Counted from the first letter of the stretch, positions 10,231-21,360 are shown. The stretch: DNA of 64,000 bases from Progne subis subis (GCA_022316685.1 JAKJHU010000614.1:1-64000); one strand, 5' to 3'. The notes: generated by a model from the sequence alone, not told the origin. Numbers and translations: made by a program.

Positions 10231-10431
10231 TTCCCCCCAAAATCCCTGAAATATCCCAAAAAAATTCCAAAAAAATCACTGAAAAATCCCCCCCAAAATC
10301 ACCAAAAATTGCCCCCCTAAACCCCACAAAAGTATCTTTAAAAAAACCACAAAAAATTCCCCCCAAAACTCCCAGAAAAATCCTCAAAAATTGAAAAAAA
10401 AAAATCTCCAAAAACCACTAAAAATTGAGAA
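10231..10431. repeat. A/C-rich low-complexity sequence
   Basis: Repetition of AAAAATCCCCCCCAAAATCAC-like pieces continues up to the edge of the ERV copy. No gene is seen. Confidence 0.6.
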
Positions 10432-10521
10432 AAACTGAGCTGGAGCGGAGGATCTTACCCTAGGAGACCCTCTAGTTATAATGAAACTAGGGAACAAAAA
10501 ACAGAAAAAAAAAAAAAAGTT

Positions 10522-10815
10522 TTGATAAACACAGGGGCAACATATTCAGTGTTAAATAAAACTTTAATACCAATAACAGATGATTATGTTATGGTAAAAG
10601 GAGTAAGTGGCCAATCTGAAAAAGCCTGTTTTTGTAGGCCATTGAAATATAAACTTGGGAAACAATTGGGAATTCACAGGTTTTTATATATGCCCAAGCC
10701 TCCATCAGCACTTTTGGGCAGGGATCTATTGGAACTATTAGACGTGGGGAAAAAAAAAAAAAAAAAAAAAAAGAGAGAGCTTACTTTGGAGGTTGAGGAC
10801 CAACAATATTGTTAA
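10522..10815 (+). pseudogene. ERV protease remnant
   Basis: This retroviral aspartic protease reads NTGATYSVLNK at the active site, where the related copy at 25693 has DTGA. The catalytic Asp is therefore changed to Asn. The second conserved block, ALLGRDLL, is present. The reading frame then runs into an A23-type tract near 10750 that replaces the sequence seen in the intact copy. Confidence 0.75.
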
Positions 10816-12030
10816 TTTTTGTTAAGAATTGTTAAGCTTGATGTAGATAACTAATGAGGCTAAAGTTAAAAGTGAAGGTGAGATTTACAGGAAAATAATA
10901 GATCAGGTATTTTCTGGGGTCTGAGCTTCTAACATACCAGGAGAGCAAAGAATGCACCCTCAGAGCAAGTTAAGTTAAAAAAACAACAAACAAACAAAAA
11001 CAACTAGTTAGAGTTAAGCAACACGCCCTGAAGAACAGTTAAGGGATTAGCCCAGTGATTGAATTTTTTTCCTGCTAAAAAGCCTGATGGATCACAGCTG
11101 TTAATAGGATAACTGAGGATTTATACCCAGTGCTTCCCAACCCTTACACTTTGTTAACTTGTTTAACACCTGAACTAACATGGTTGATTGTTTTAGATTT
11201 AAAGGATGCTTTCTTTGCCTTCCTCTCCATGAAGCCAGCCAGAAAATTTTTGCATTTGACTAAAAAACTCAGCTCACATGGACAGGGCTTCTGCAGGAGT
11301 TTAAAAAAAAAAAAAAAATTGCCCACCTTGTTTGGAGAACAACTAGCAAAAGATCTGGAATCCTGGGAAGCTCCATCAGGAAGACAACTCTTACAGTATG
11401 TGGACGACCTCCTGATAGCTACCAAAACTCAAGAGGCATGTCTGGAGTGGATGGTAAGCCTCCGAAACTTTTTGGCCTACAGGGGTATCGCATATCCCAG
11501 AAGAAAGCCCAGATGGTGAAGCAGACAGTTATTTACTTGGGCTACGAGGTTAGTACTGGACCAAGAACCTTAGGACAGGATCACAAGGAAGCAATATGCC
11601 AGACCCCAAACTCCAGACAGTAAAAGAACTGAGAACTTTTCTAGGCATGACAGGGTGGTGCAGACTGTGGATTTCTAACTGTGGGTTGTTTGTTAAACCT
11701 CTGTATGCCCTGATCACGGAAGGGAGCAGGGATCTCCAAAAGAAGCAACTCGAGCCTTTGACCAGCTAAAGAAGGCCCTCATGTCAGCTCCAGCCCTGGG
11801 ACTTCCAGATGTGAGTAAACCATTCTTTTTGTTTTCCCATGAGAAGCAGGGGATCGCCTTGGGAATAGCAGCACAAAACTGGGCCTGTGTCACAGGGCAG
11901 TCGCCCAAGCAGCTGCATGCAGCAGCTAAGGAACGGCCAGGGTGCCTCAGAGCCATTGCAGCAGTGGCAGCGAACATCCAAGAGCACCCAAGTTCACCCT
12001 AGGCCAGAAGATGACCATGCCAGTATCCCA
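10816..12030 (+). pseudogene. ERV reverse transcriptase remnant
   Basis: Scattered blocks match the reverse transcriptase of the copy at 26.0-27.3 kb. They include LDLKDAFFAF near 11196, QYVDDLLIATKTQ (active-site YVDD) near 11395-11435, a GYRISQKKAQM block, and the connection region through 12000. Several frameshifts, an oligo(A) tract near 11306 and in-frame stops break it. Confidence 0.75.
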
Positions 12031-12039
12031 CACAGTGTC

Positions 12040-12800
12040 TGCAGTCCTAAGTGAAAGGGGGACATTGGCTCTCCCCACAGAGACTCCTGAAGTACCAAGC
12101 CATAATGGTAGAACGAGATGATGTTGAGATTGTGGTAACTAACACTGTGAATCCAGCTTCCTTCCTCAGCAGGAGCGTGGGAGAACCAGTGATCCATGAG
12201 TGCCTGGAGGCCATCGAAGCCACCTGCTCCAGTTGCCTGGATCTGAAGGACACCCTGCTAGAGAATACTGAGACCTGGTCCAGCGATGGAAGCAGCTGTG
12301 TCATCAGTGGAAGGCATGCTGGGTATGTGGTTACCATGAGCAGAGAGGTCATAGAGTCTGGACCATTACCAACCAACACCTCGGCACAGAAGGCTGAAAT
12401 AACTGCCTGAACTCGGGCTTTAGAGCTGGCAAAAGGAAAGAAAGTAAATATCTACCCAGACTTAAGGTATGCATTTGGGGTAGTTCATGCACTTGGAGCC
12501 GTCTGGAAAGAAACAGGGCTGTTGAATTGACAAGGAAAAAAAGTATTAAACATGCACAAGAGATAATAAAACTGTTGGAGGCAGTCCAGCTACCTGAAAA
12601 TGTAGCCATCATGCATATCTAAGCACACAAAAAGTGAGCTCTGAATTGGAGGAAGAAGACAAGCTGGCGGGCAGAAAGGCAAAAGAAACCGCTAAAGGTG
12701 AGGTAACTGTTGAAACTGTTGAGGCAGCCTTAATTCCAGATGAGCAGATTTCCATTGAAGGTAAGCCAAAGCACAGTATAAAGGACAAGAGGGGTGGGCT
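12040..12800 (+). pseudogene. ERV RNase H remnant
   Basis: The connection domain and RNase H region are similar to 27300-28040. The frame 12051-12410 ends in a stop just after an AQKAEITA block, and a SSDGSS-like motif is seen near 12280. Further pieces follow in other frames to about 12800. It is not functional as written. Confidence 0.65.
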
Positions 12801-12839
12801 GTTACAGATAAAAGGAAAGGAAGACTTATATTCCCCTCT

Positions 12840-13560
12840 TACATGCTATAGTCATTAGTGAAAGAGGAACATGAAAAAACACATTGGGGAATAGATGATT
12901 TGTATAATTATTTGAAGGATAGAATCATAGATAGAAATTTGTAAAATATAGTAATTTAGGTGACTTGCCAATGTAGCCTTTGCCTCCAAACTAATCGCAA
13001 GAGTATTTTTAAACCAAGGCTTGGGCAAATTGGGAAAAGATATGTACTGGGCAGCAATAGCAAATTGATTTTTCAGTACTACCCAGGAAAAGAGGGTACT
13101 GATACCCATTGGGATTAACAGATACCTTTTCAGGGTGGCCAGAAGCTTTCCCTACCAGAACTGCCAAAGTGCAAGAGGTAACCAAAGCAATGTTATAAGA
13201 AATAATACCATGCTTTGGAGTCCCAGCCACAATGTTTTTAGATAGGGGGCCATATTTTATTTCAAAATTGTGCAGCAAATTAAGCAGCAAATTATAAAAC
13301 TGGGGCTCAAACCAGAGAAATAGATGGACCAGTGCATGTTGTATAGCCTGGGGATTATGTATTCATTAAGTTTTTGCAGAAAAAACTTTGGAACCACAGT
13401 GGGAGAGACCATTCCAAGTGCTCCTCATCATCTTTAATACAATCAAGATCAAGGAACAGAGCACCTGGATCCATCACTCACGAGTGAAGAAAGCTCCTGA
13501 GAAACTTATATTGGGAAAGTTATATTGGGTGACGACAATGAACTAAAATTAAAACTTTCT
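12840..13560 (+). pseudogene. ERV integrase remnant
   Basis: This stretch is homologous by nucleotide alignment to the integrase of the fuller copy (28.1-28.5 and 36.7-37.4 kb). It includes the DTFSGWPEAFPTRT-like core near 13120 and the C-terminal PLEPQWERPFQVL-like block near 13390. An internal deletion removes most sequence between roughly 13290 and 13315. Stops occur in all frames. Confidence 0.65.
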
Positions 13561-13625
13561 TGGGAAAATAAATGATAAGTATAATATAACAACTTTTTGA
13601 AAAATAGGAAAGCTTGTTATTATAA

Positions 13626-14353
13626 TGGGTAATCAAATAGGTATAGCCTGGAGAGTTGTGGCATTTATGACCATCGCCATAGCCACAGCTAATGCAGCAC
13701 CACTGCATTAGAATGGGACTGGTAAATGTAAGTGCCAAGGGAAAGCTTATGATTTTATCTCCTGTAAGTCTCTGATTGAGATGCTAAAAATTACAAATGC
13801 AACTGTGTAAGAAAACTTCATTTAACTTGTGCATTTGTAACTTTGTCAAAATGGAAGAGTGTGATTTTTCCTATTAGGCACATGTTGTATCCCACCAACA
13901 TATAAAGGCAAACTTGACTACTGTTCAAGAAATATTGCCTGTGCCTTTAGAGATGAACTTAACTTTGGTTGCACAATTATTGAAACACCATGGATTAAAG
14001 AAAAGAAGAAAAAAATTAGAAAGAAAGAGATCTTTGATTGCAATGCATCATGACACAGAGACTACACGGAGAGTATTTAAAAGTTAGTAGAAGGCGCATC
14101 CCATCATTGGGGGGATGTGCTTTCTGGGTAGTCACCAGCTGCAACTGGTTTGCTCAATACCTTGGTTTCTTTGATTATTGTTTTGTTTAATTTAGTTGGT
14201 ATAAGTTTGATTTTGTTTGTTATAATATTTCTTGGGAATTGGAGAATGCTGCAGCAACTAGCAGCTTTAACTTTAATATTAAGAGCATATAGTACAGTTT
14301 TAAAGGACCCCTACCACACAGTTTTGCTAGATGAAGAAGAATTTACATATTAG
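13626..14353 (+). pseudogene. ERV env-like remnant
   Basis: It starts MGNQIGIAWRVVAFMTIAIA with a hydrophobic signal-like segment and then meets a stop. Downstream pieces share Cys-rich blocks with the env of the fuller copy. The last frame (14150-14353) keeps one membrane segment, LIIVLFNLVGISLILFVIIF, a WRMLQQLAALT tail and a stop at 14353. It is the counterpart of 37399-45196. Confidence 0.65.
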
Positions 14354-14391
14354 CAAAAGAATTTACTAACTTTGAAGAAGGAGTGGGGAAA

Positions 14392-14987
14392 TGAGACATA
14401 ACTTTAAAGAGTTAAGATTTTAGCTAAGGGTTAGAAGCAATTTCTATTGATCAAGATGTAAGTTAGATTAGGAAATGGTAGGTTAATGATTATTAGATGC
14501 CCAAGCTAGAGCTAACTGTTCTATTATGAGCTTGTTTATAGAAAAAGTGGAGTAAGTGAAGTGTCATAGGAACAGACTGAAACCAGTAAGAACAATGGCC
14601 AGCACCTGGACTCGGTATCAATCAATCACCAAGCAGAGGACCTTGGATCGTGCCAGAGGGTCACAGAGACCTGATGAAGACTCTCCTGACTTCATCCTTT
14701 GAGACCACTGACCCAATTTGAGACCACTGACCCCATTCAAGAGAATGATTGCACACGCGTGAAGGACTGATAGCCTCATTTTAATACAGAGCGGGGATGG
14801 GAGGTGCTGGGGTTATGCATATGTATTGTATGTAAGATCTTGGAGAATAAATAGAGAGCACAGAGCCTTGTTCGGGGCGGCCACGCCTTTCGGAGATGAC
14901 TCCCGTGCCGCCCGCCGGTGAATAAACATACCACTTTCTAACTTTAATCAGTTAGAGGGTCTTTGTCCGTGACTATATCGGTTTTCA
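14392..14987 (+). repeat. 3' LTR of the truncated ERV
   Basis: It begins TGAGACATAACTT after the env stop and ends near GGTTTTCA. Its last ~150 bases share the AATAAACATA(C)CACTTTC and GTTAGAG-GT-TTTGTCCGT blocks with the LTRs at 21.6 and 45.2 kb, including poly(A) signals; the first half is more diverged. It ends directly at the GC-rich DNA in front of the HSF-type gene. AATAAATAGAGAGCACAGAG near 14846 may combine TATA-like and start functions. Confidence 0.75.
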
Positions 14988-14991
14988 ATGA

Positions 14992-15180
14992 CTCACGCCG
15001 GCTCCGAGCGCTCGTCCCCGCCGAGGCGGGCGCGCGCGGGGCCGAGGCGGGCGCGCGCGGGGCCGAGGCGGGCGCGCGCGGGGCGGGGGCCGAGGCGCGC
15101 GCGCGGGGCCGAGGCGGGCGCGCGCGGGGCCGAGGCGGGCGCGCGCGGGGCCGAGCGCCCCCCTCAGGCCGCGCGCGGCC
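14992..15180 (+). repeat. GC-rich 21-base tandem repeat (GCCGAGGCGGGCGCGCGCGG)
   Basis: Seven to eight units of about 21 bases (some shortened) lie between the LTR end and the HSF-type start. As the unit is a multiple of three, a frame stays open from an ATG at 14988, right at the LTR boundary, through the repeat into the gene. Probably 5' UTR/CpG island. Confidence 0.85.
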
Positions 15181-15227
15181 GGCGCAGCCGCGGCCGTTGT
15201 GCTCCGGGCGTTGTGGCCGATGCGGCG

Positions 15228-16080
15228 ATGGACGCCATGGCGCATCTGCCTCTGCCCGCCGGGCTCGGCTCCGGCACTTTCCCTGCCAAGCTGTGGAGCC
15301 TGGCGAATGACCCCCGCGTTCTCTCTGTGCGCTGGGACAATGAGGCCCGGGGGCTGCTCATAGACCGCTCCCTGTTCGAGCGGGAGCTGCTCAGGCCGGG
15401 CGGTGCCCAGGGACCGGCCCCGAACGCCTTCAGAGCCACGCAGTTCAGCAGCTTCGTGCGCCAGCTCTACCGCTACGGTTTCCGCAAGGTGCCGGGCCGG
15501 GCTGGCGCGGCTGCACTGGGCGATGCCGGGGCCTGGCTCCACTATAGGAACCCCTGGTTTCGCCGCGACCGCCCCGACCTCCTGCTCCGCATCAGGCGCC
15601 GGAGCGCGGCCAACACGCAGCGGCGGGCGGCGGGGCCGGAGGGGCGCAGGCGCCCGCCCTGCGGCTCCCAGCAGCTCCCCGGGCCGCGGCCGCTGCCGGA
15701 TGAGCGGCGCGGGCGCCCTCGCTTCCAGCCGCTGCCCAGGGACCGGCCGCCGCTCCTCCGGCGTCCGCCCTGCGGCTTCCACCTGCTGCACCGCGAGCGG
15801 CCGGGGCCGGCCCGGCGGGAGGGGCCGAGCCGCTTCCAAGAGCTCTACGGGGAGCGGCCGCTGCCCGCCGAGCGGGAGCTGCTCCGGGTCCCGCCCTGCC
15901 ACTTCCAGGGCTTCCACGGGGAGCAGCTGCTGCCGCCCCGATGGGAGGGGCCCCGCAGCCGCATGCAGGAGCTGTACGGGGAGCAGCCGCCTCCGCTCGA
16001 CCGGGAGCTGCTCTGGATGCAGCCCTGCAGCTTCCAGCAGCTCCACAGGGAGCAGCAGCCCCCAGCCTCCAACCCACCAG
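15228..16080 (+). CDS. HSF-type transcription factor, exon 1 (DNA-binding domain and repeat tail)
   Basis: The start ATG at 15228 (MDAMAHLPLP) is preferred for its purine at -3 and G at +4; a second ATG at 15237 has an equally good context, and an open frame continues 80 codons upstream to 14988. Residues about 18-126 form a heat-shock-factor winged-helix domain: FPAKLWSLANDPRVLSVRWD, LLIDRSLFERELL, FRATQFSSFVRQLYRYGFRK, YRNPWFRRDRPDLLLRIRRR. This binds heat-shock-element DNA in the nucleus. HSFX/HSFY/HSF5-type paralogues are closest in feel. Residues about 140-284 are Pro/Arg-rich degenerate repeats (CxFQxLHxEQ, FQELYGE). The exon ends with a GT donor at 16081, phase 1. Confidence 0.85.
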
Positions 16081-16333
16081 GTAGGAGAAGAGTTCTAGCC
16101 TTGCTTTTCCAAAAGGTCGTGAAAAGCGACTGTTTGAAGTGTTTACCCACAATGCTCTGTCGTTCTGAGACAGAAATTGTCAAGCCCAGTAGGAAGGGGC
16201 ACCTAGAAAGTCAAAAGATTCTCTGCCTGGTTTTCCTGTGTGCTTCCTGTGATCTGTGATCCAAGGCAGCAATAGAGCTCTGCGTCCCAAAGCCACATTC
16301 TGGAGCCTGACTCCCGTGTTTGGGTTCTTGCAG

Positions 16334-16521
16334 CCGCACCGGGCCCTTCAGCCCCGCATGCTCCAGCTGGCAGTGCTGGCTGTGCAGCGTCAACGGCCTC
16401 CAGCTCAGCGCAGAATGCACCTGCGCAAGAGGAATCGCCAGCGCTGGATCTTGCCCAGGCAATTGAGAAGATGATCCGGGAGATCAGGAACTCCCTGCCT
16501 GTAAAGGCTCCCTCTGCTCAG
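16334..16521 (+). CDS. HSF-type transcription factor, exon 2
   Basis: The acceptor TTGCAG ends at 16333 and the donor GT starts at 16522. The phase joins exon 1 exactly (1 + 2 bases). The protein is Ala/Ser/Pro-rich (SAGCAASTASSSAQNAPAQ), then an amphipathic segment ALDLAQAIEKMIREIRNSLP, a possible short helical contact region rather than the long heptad repeat of classical HSFs. No stop interrupts it. Confidence 0.75.
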
Positions 16522-17195
16522 GTAACCCCATTGGATGGGAATGAAAGAGGCTGGGCTGAGAACTTTTGAACGTTGTGACATAGCTGAGAAGCAAAGGTTT
16601 CTGGAATTTCACTATTTTCATTCTTATTTAGTTATCTAATTATTCTTGGTCATGCAAGATTTCCCAAAGAAGAGGGAATGAAAAAGTCTTCCCCCACAGT
16701 GAGGATGAGGGGTGTGAGCCTGTGTTGGCCACATTTGGTTGTTCCTTTTCCTTGGGAAGAATGCCTGGTGCAGGGGCATTTGTGGTGATGCTTTGTAGGT
16801 TCTACCAGGCCTTGTTTGGTGGGAAAGAAGAGCAGAGTGTTTGGAGAATTGCCACTGAAGGCAACAAGGAGAGCCCCTGGCTTTCTGCTGGCTGATTTCT
16901 TCCAGCTTGTGGGATAAGGCAGGGTCAGAGCGTGAGGCCACGTCCTCTCACTTGGTGTCTTCTGCTTTTCTGCGTTCATGTTTTGCCTCAAAGGTCATTT
17001 TGTGAGAGCTTCAGTTTCACCTTGGCCACCCAAATCCTGAGTTTAAAACACTTGTCATGTGAACCATGTGGGCAGCGTTCCTCTTGTGTTATGTGGCCTT
17101 TGGGAGTGGAGAAGAACAGTTACTGTATCCCTGATGTGATTCCAAGGAAATCCTGAGTCATCTTTGGGTTCCTTTCTTTCTGTTTCTCTTTCAAG

Positions 17196-17316
17196 GGGAA
17201 TATTAATGTTGCCCCTGAGTCTCCAAGAGAGGACCCCATGAACAGGGCTGCAGCAGAGGAAGCTTCATCTGGCACCGAGAGCTGCGGGAAGAGTTCCCCA
17301 GAGCCCGAGGAGCCTG
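17196..17316 (+). CDS. HSF-type transcription factor, exon 3
   Basis: The acceptor TCTTTCAAG ends at 17195 and the donor GGTAAGG starts at 17317. The exon begins in phase 0 and is 121 bases long. It encodes an acidic, Ser/Glu-rich segment (GNINVAPESPRED, EEASSGTESCGKSSPEPEEP), a plausible activation or flexible region. Intact splice signals and an open frame in phase with both neighbours argue for a real gene. Confidence 0.7.
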
Positions 17317-17956
17317 GTAAGGAGAGAGCCCACGTTGGTTTGGAGAGGTGTGAGACGGCTGCTCTGAGCCTGCCTGGGGCAGGAAGGGAGATCAGAAGAG
17401 CTGAGTTCTTGTCTGCAGGGCTGCTGCTTCCTGGTGCCTTTAGTTCCAATCCTGCAGTGGCACAAGCTCCCCGAGCCCTGCCCTCCACGCTTCTCCAGAG
17501 GCTCTGACACTGAGTCCTCTGCTGTGGCAAGAGAGCCGGGACTAAACCTGACCTTGGGGAGTTGTGTCACCAACCCGTGTGTCCCAGTTTGGTCTGTAAC
17601 TCAGCTCACAGCACCCTTCAGCTGCAGCCATTTCAGCCAGGACTGAGGGCTCTCTGTCAGCACAGAGAAAGAACAAGGCTGGGCTTCTTTGGGGGAGCTG
17701 GGATTGTTCTGTGTTTCAAGCTCTCGTGGGTGCCATTTGCACCGCGAGTGCTGAGACTTTATCGAGGTACTTCCATGCTTTACACAGTTTTGGAAACTCA
17801 GAAGGCTCCCTGTTCTCTAAAGAACAGGCTTCAAATTCCCAAGGAAGAGTCTGCCTTTCAGGCCATCTTTTACAGTCTGTGATGGAAGGTCAATTGCTGC
17901 CCAAGGGAAACGCGCACAAGGGCCAATATTGACTCAGGGTTCTCTTTTCTTCCCAG

Positions 17957-17967
17957 ATCCAATGTGA
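17957..17967 (+). CDS. HSF-type transcription factor, last coding exon
   Basis: The acceptor CTTTTCTTCCCAG ends at 17956. Joined in phase, the exon adds Asp-Pro-Met and stops at TGA 17965-17967, giving a predicted protein of 390 residues from 15228. A similar acceptor and sequence recur near 18979, so an alternative last exon is possible. Confidence 0.55.
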
Positions 17968-18360
17968 TCAACATCTCCTGGAGGGGTGCCGTGTGTGGCA
18001 GGAAGAGACAGAGGGAGAGCCTGTGACTGCCAGGCAGGTAGAATCCCTCTGTCTATGGTGCTGTATTTAGAATCATATCATTATATTTTTCTATATCATT
18101 GTTATTTATAGATATATGATATATTTATAGATCTATAAATGTGTTTGAATACCTATATAGTTATAGATCTGTAGATCTATTACATAAATATATATTTAGA
18201 TTTTTATAGTTATAATTGTGTATGCATAGATATAGATATACATAGTTACATTATATATGTGAGTAGCTACATTTTTTAATATATATTTCTTTTATAATTG
18301 TTCATAGTTACATACTTATCGCTACACAGGTGTTTAGCTCCATAGATTAGTATCTGTATA
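17968..18360. other. 3' region of HSF-type gene, AT-rich
   Basis: After about 80 bases of UTR-like sequence the DNA becomes AT-rich, with TATATTTATAGATCTATAAA-like repeats. No poly(A) signal is obvious close to the stop. It is partly duplicated at 18.98-19.3 kb. Confidence 0.45.
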
Positions 18361-18950
18361 GGTAGAGACTAGTTTTTAACCCCTTTCCCTGTCTCCTTTG
18401 TGCTTTTCCCCCTGTGCCCTCGCTGTCCCCTGTCCCTGTGCTGGCTCCGAGCTGGCGGCCGGGCCGGGCGGAGCAGCAGCTGCAGCCCCGGGTGTCCCTG
18501 GAGCGCTGGGAGCTGCCGCTGGCCCCAGGCGCTGTCCCCTGAGGAGCTGCTGAAGGACGGTGAGACTGAGGGGGCTGAGGGGGCTGAGGGGATGGAGGGG
18601 GCCAGCAGGGAGCACAGAGGGCTCCGGGACTGCAGCTCTGCCAGGCCTTGGAGCCAATTCCAGAGCCTCCACCTTTGCCACAGCTGCCCTGAGGACCTGA
18701 GGACAGGTGGAGACCGACAGGAGCCAGCAGGGAGAAGCTGAAGGCCGCCAGCTCCAGCAGTGAACAGGGAGCTGCTGCTGCCAGCCCAGAGCCTGGGTGA
18801 GGCCACAGGGCCGGAGAGGCAGGGTGGGGGGGAGGATGGTGTGGGCTTTGGCCCTGGGCTTTGGCCAAACATTTTCTTTCTAAGCCTCCTGGGGAAGCGC
18901 TGAGATTTTCCCTGACTGAAGGGCAGGTGCTGCCAAAGGAAACATCCCGA
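18361..18950. other. GC-rich block, unrecognised
   Basis: Short open frames on both strands are Pro/Ala/Gln-rich and match no family I know. GAGGGGGCTGAGG repeats lie near 18565-18600. The block could be an old exon region of a duplicated HSF-type gene, since flanking pieces are duplicated, but no DNA-binding domain is present. Confidence 0.35.
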
Positions 18951-19080
18951 TCCTGACTCAGTGTTCCCTTTGCTTCCCAGATGTCCCATCTGCTGTCCCT
19001 GTCCAGGAGAGCTGCTCTGCACGGGAGGAAGAAAGAACGGAGGGAAAGGCTTTGAAGATTGTGTGGCCGGAATCCTTCTG
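18920..19080 (+). repeat. Duplicate of the HSF-type last-exon region
   Basis: The pieces CTGACTCAGTGTTCCCTTTGC, TTCCCAGAT and a following GGAAGAAAGA-ACGGAGGGAAAG segment match 17930-18030, and AT-rich sequence follows both. This indicates a local duplication with about 1 kb spacing. Confidence 0.55.
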
Positions 19081-19900
19081 CTTAGAGTTCTTTTAAGGAG
19101 AAATGGACTTGAACATAGAGAGGGATAAATATGTGGATATTTATAGATGTGGGTTGTTATTTGTATAGTAATATTTCTATATGTATGTTGTTCTATTTGA
19201 GTTTAGTTCTATTTCCTGTGCATACTGTCATGTAGGTATTTCTGTTGATGTAGTTGTAGTTATATAGCTTTTTAAATAGATATATTGGTATTTGTAGAAA
19301 TAAATATGTCTATATTTATAGCTGCATATTTGTATGGATGCAGCTGGATGGATATTTAGATTGGTACAGTTACCTATTCCTAGATAATTTGGTTTATGTA
19401 TCTATTTATAAATATATTGTATATAATACCTAGTATTTAATCTATATTTACTTCTGTATATGGAGGTGGTTAGGTATATCTTTATCTTTTAGCATGTATG
19501 GAGATGTATAATTTTATAATTGCATCATTTGAGTTCTTGGTATAGGGCCATTTAGACAGAGATAGTGATGTTTTTATAATCCTAGATGGGCTTTAAGCTT
19601 TTAGTAATATGTAATAAATTAAGTTGTTAATACCCCATTGATCTTTGTGTATAGTGAGTTGTTGTAGAGGTTAGCAATAAATTAAGTTTTTGTTAACTGA
19701 AGTTAGTATTTGTATATTTTTACATAGCATTGTTGTAGAAATCTAATAAATTCCTTTTTTTAACTTAAAATGAGATTGGCATAGTTCTATATTGTCAGTG
19801 TAGGTATAGCAATTTGTAATAAATGACATTTTTCATGTGAGATCAATTCTTGTGTATTTGTCAATCAGCAGTGCAGCTGTAGCAATCTGCAAGAAATTAC
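19081..19900. repeat. AT-rich tract with degenerate ~85-base repeats
   Basis: Pieces such as GCAATAAATTAAG, GTAATAAAT and TTGTGTATTTGTC recur several times between 19600 and 19900. The rest is TATAGATAT-like low complexity. No gene is seen. Confidence 0.55.
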
Positions 19901-21360
19901 AATTGTCAACTGCGACGGGTGTTTTGTGATTTGTGCTATCCAGCGCAATGAGCAGATGTAAATGCTGGAGGATTTTGGCCATGGAATTCTCCAGCCATGC
20001 CCAGCACATGCCCCACCAGCACTCAGGCTGGGCAAGGCAAGCGCAGATTTGGGATGGCAGCAGAGCCACACCTTGGCCAAGAACTCCCTGCAAAGGCCAG
20101 CTGAGAAAACTCTGGGACTCCACGGAGCTTAGAACTCCAACCAGAGCCACCCAGGGAGGACAAATCCAGCCCCTATGCCACAGGCAGCTCTTTGGGAAGC
20201 GCTCCAAGGGTCCCTCTGAAGGTCATCCTGGAGCCCAGAAGCCAACAGGGATCCTGAGCCAGCTCCGCTGCCTTGGGCAGCACTTTGGCAAAGGAGCTGC
20301 AGCAAGGGGGAGGCAGCAGTGACTGTGACTGCTGCAGCAAGGGCATGAAGGAAGGGCCAGGGACACTTGTGCTGAGATGCTCCCGAATCCAGAGGGATGG
20401 GGGAGAACTGGGAAGCAGCAAGTTCTCACAGCCACTGCAATGCTGGAAGCCCTTGGTGTGCAGCTCCCTGCAGGAACTGGCAGGGGAGTTGCTGCCAGGA
20501 TCAGCAGGAGCAGGAGGCAGCAGGATCTGCTCCTTTTCCTGCCTCTGTGTCCAGCTCAGGCTGGGATGGCCCCTGCTCCCACAGAGCCCCTGCCCATGGA
20601 GGCTGCAGGGTGAAAGCAATCCCACTGCAGAGAGAGGCTTTGCAGTTGGAGCCCACTGCCCTTGTGTTTGGGGCTTGAATGGCTCTCATGGCAAAGCACA
20701 GCAGGGAACCAGGGCTTTGGGAGGCAGAGCCTTCAGAGGGAAAGAGAGATCAGGCACTCACATGCCTGAAACTCCTGCAGCTATCTGCTTTTGTAGAATG
20801 AGAAAGAAGCAAGCTGGGGAGAGGCACAAACAATCCGTTGAAAAACCATGGTGCCTACCAAGTGCTGTGGGAGAAGAAAAATAGGGAGCAACCTTGCCTT
20901 GTTTTCGTAGCCTGTGTCTTCTGCAGAGGAGAAAATGGGATGTACAGCAGGGGAGGGAGGAATAACTGTGATAACCCAGTCTGCCTTGCTGTGTACTGAT
21001 GCACTTTGCAGCAGTGAACATTACAGGTAATGCCAGATTCTTATTTAGCACCGTGACACACTGCTGCTTCACTGCAAAACTGCCTCAACATGGAGAAAAT
21101 CAGCTTAATTTATTGTCACTTTAAGTAGATGTTTTGAGAAACAGTGACATGGATTAAAGCAGGTTTTCTAAGCTCGTCATCCAGAGGGAGTTTTGTGTTG
21201 CATTTTCTTCATTGTACGCACAACAGTTTTGAGTTGTTCTTTATCCTTCAGGGAGGTATCCATTAGTGACCGAAAAATAAAAAGGGGATTATGGCAGTCA
21301 CTGTCTTTCAATACATACTTGCACTAAGCTGTAGCTTCAACTTAGTAAGGAAAAGGACAG
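19901..21360. other. Non-coding or unrecognised
   Basis: Moderately GC-rich DNA to about 20900 and AT-richer beyond. Open frames up to about 200 residues have no recognisable motif and no support from splice signals. Confidence 0.4.

Larger units (their letters stand above)
10432..14987 (+). mobile_element. 5'-truncated class I ERV, same family as the tRNA-Arg-primed ERV
   Basis: The left edge corresponds to the gag-pol junction of the fuller copy (around 25.6 kb); gag, leader and 5' LTR are missing. Protease, reverse transcriptase, RNase H, integrase, env and 3' LTR follow in order, with many frameshifts, stops and oligo(A) runs. Sequence similarity to the 21.6-45.9 kb element is obvious in every domain, but the two are clearly diverged. 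It is older or more decayed than the nested unit. Confidence 0.85.

Noticed and set aside
15403..16098. Overlapping frames in HSF exon 1
   Set aside because: GC-rich shadow frames; the HSF domain and splice phases support only the frame starting at 15228.
18369..19022. Minus-strand 217-residue protein near 18.4-19.0 kb
   Set aside because: Low-complexity Pro/Ser/Ala composition, no family match and no splice support.
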